DNA of 5,347 nt. Origin: DASTPP01 sp035762175. GTDB lineage: Bacteria > Myxococcota_A > Polyangia > Polyangiales > Polyangiaceae. Where the stretch lies: contig DASTPP010000078.1 of assembly GCA_035762175.1 (NCBI GenBank), forward strand, positions 1 through 5,347. The letters run 5' to 3'. The position numbers and the translations under genes were made by a program. Under the pieces are notes generated by a model. It did no database searches. It worked only from the letters and a program-made list of their open reading frames with translations, and was not told where the DNA came from. Shown here piece after piece: positions 5,336 through 5,347 of this stretch (within the stretch, counting starts at the first letter, position 1; each line of letters starts with the position of its first letter).

Positions 5336-5347
5336 ACCTCGCGAGGT
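5336..5347. promoter_or_regulatory. Perfect 12-bp palindrome ACCTCGCGAGGT at the right edge
   Basis: An exact palindrome ends at the window edge; it may be part of a longer element continuing outside. It is unrelated in sequence to the palindrome at 5315-5326. Confidence 0.35.

Overview
The window is very GC-rich. It carries a Hanks-type Ser/Thr kinase, a secreted pappalysin-type (M43) metalloprotease with a possible lipoprotein signal, a WYL-domain remnant, and a flavin monooxygenase of the styrene/indole monooxygenase family. Together with long gene-poor spacers, this suggests a chromosomal segment of a myxobacterium (Myxococcota, probably Polyangiales). That placement is inference from gene content and composition; no rRNA or marker gene is present.

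Layout from left to right. (1) Positions 1-373, minus strand: the N-terminal 124 residues of a Ser/Thr protein kinase that runs off the left edge. A sigma70-like promoter (445-476) and a 19-codon upstream reading frame overlapping the kinase start as ATGA lie just in front of it. (2) Positions 477-1409: about 0.9 kb without an intact gene, holding a frameshifted remnant of a WYL-domain regulator (about 1021-1264, plus). (3) Positions 1410-2519, minus: an exported zinc metalloprotease of family M43. (4) Positions 2520-2926: a divergent 407-bp spacer with two leader hairpins and a two-copy tandem repeat. (5) Positions 2927-4174, plus: a 415-residue StyA-like FAD monooxygenase. (6) Positions 4175-4350: a convergent spacer packed with three inverted repeats, including a 75-bp imperfect hairpin. 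(7) Positions 4351-5130, minus: an unrecognised 259-residue soluble protein. (8) Positions 5131-5347: its leader, with an A9 tract and two perfect 12-bp palindromes.

The genes do not form an operon. Each intact gene has its own spacer, so no shared pathway is supported. The monooxygenase is the only clear metabolic enzyme, and its expected flavin reductase partner is not in the window. The long frames antisense to or out of phase with the monooxygenase, metalloprotease and hypothetical genes are GC-driven shadows. I see no CRISPR array, tRNA, rRNA, insertion sequence or defence system here. The most notable items are the WYL pseudogene, the structured convergent spacer, the reductase-less monooxygenase and the upstream frame coupled to the kinase.
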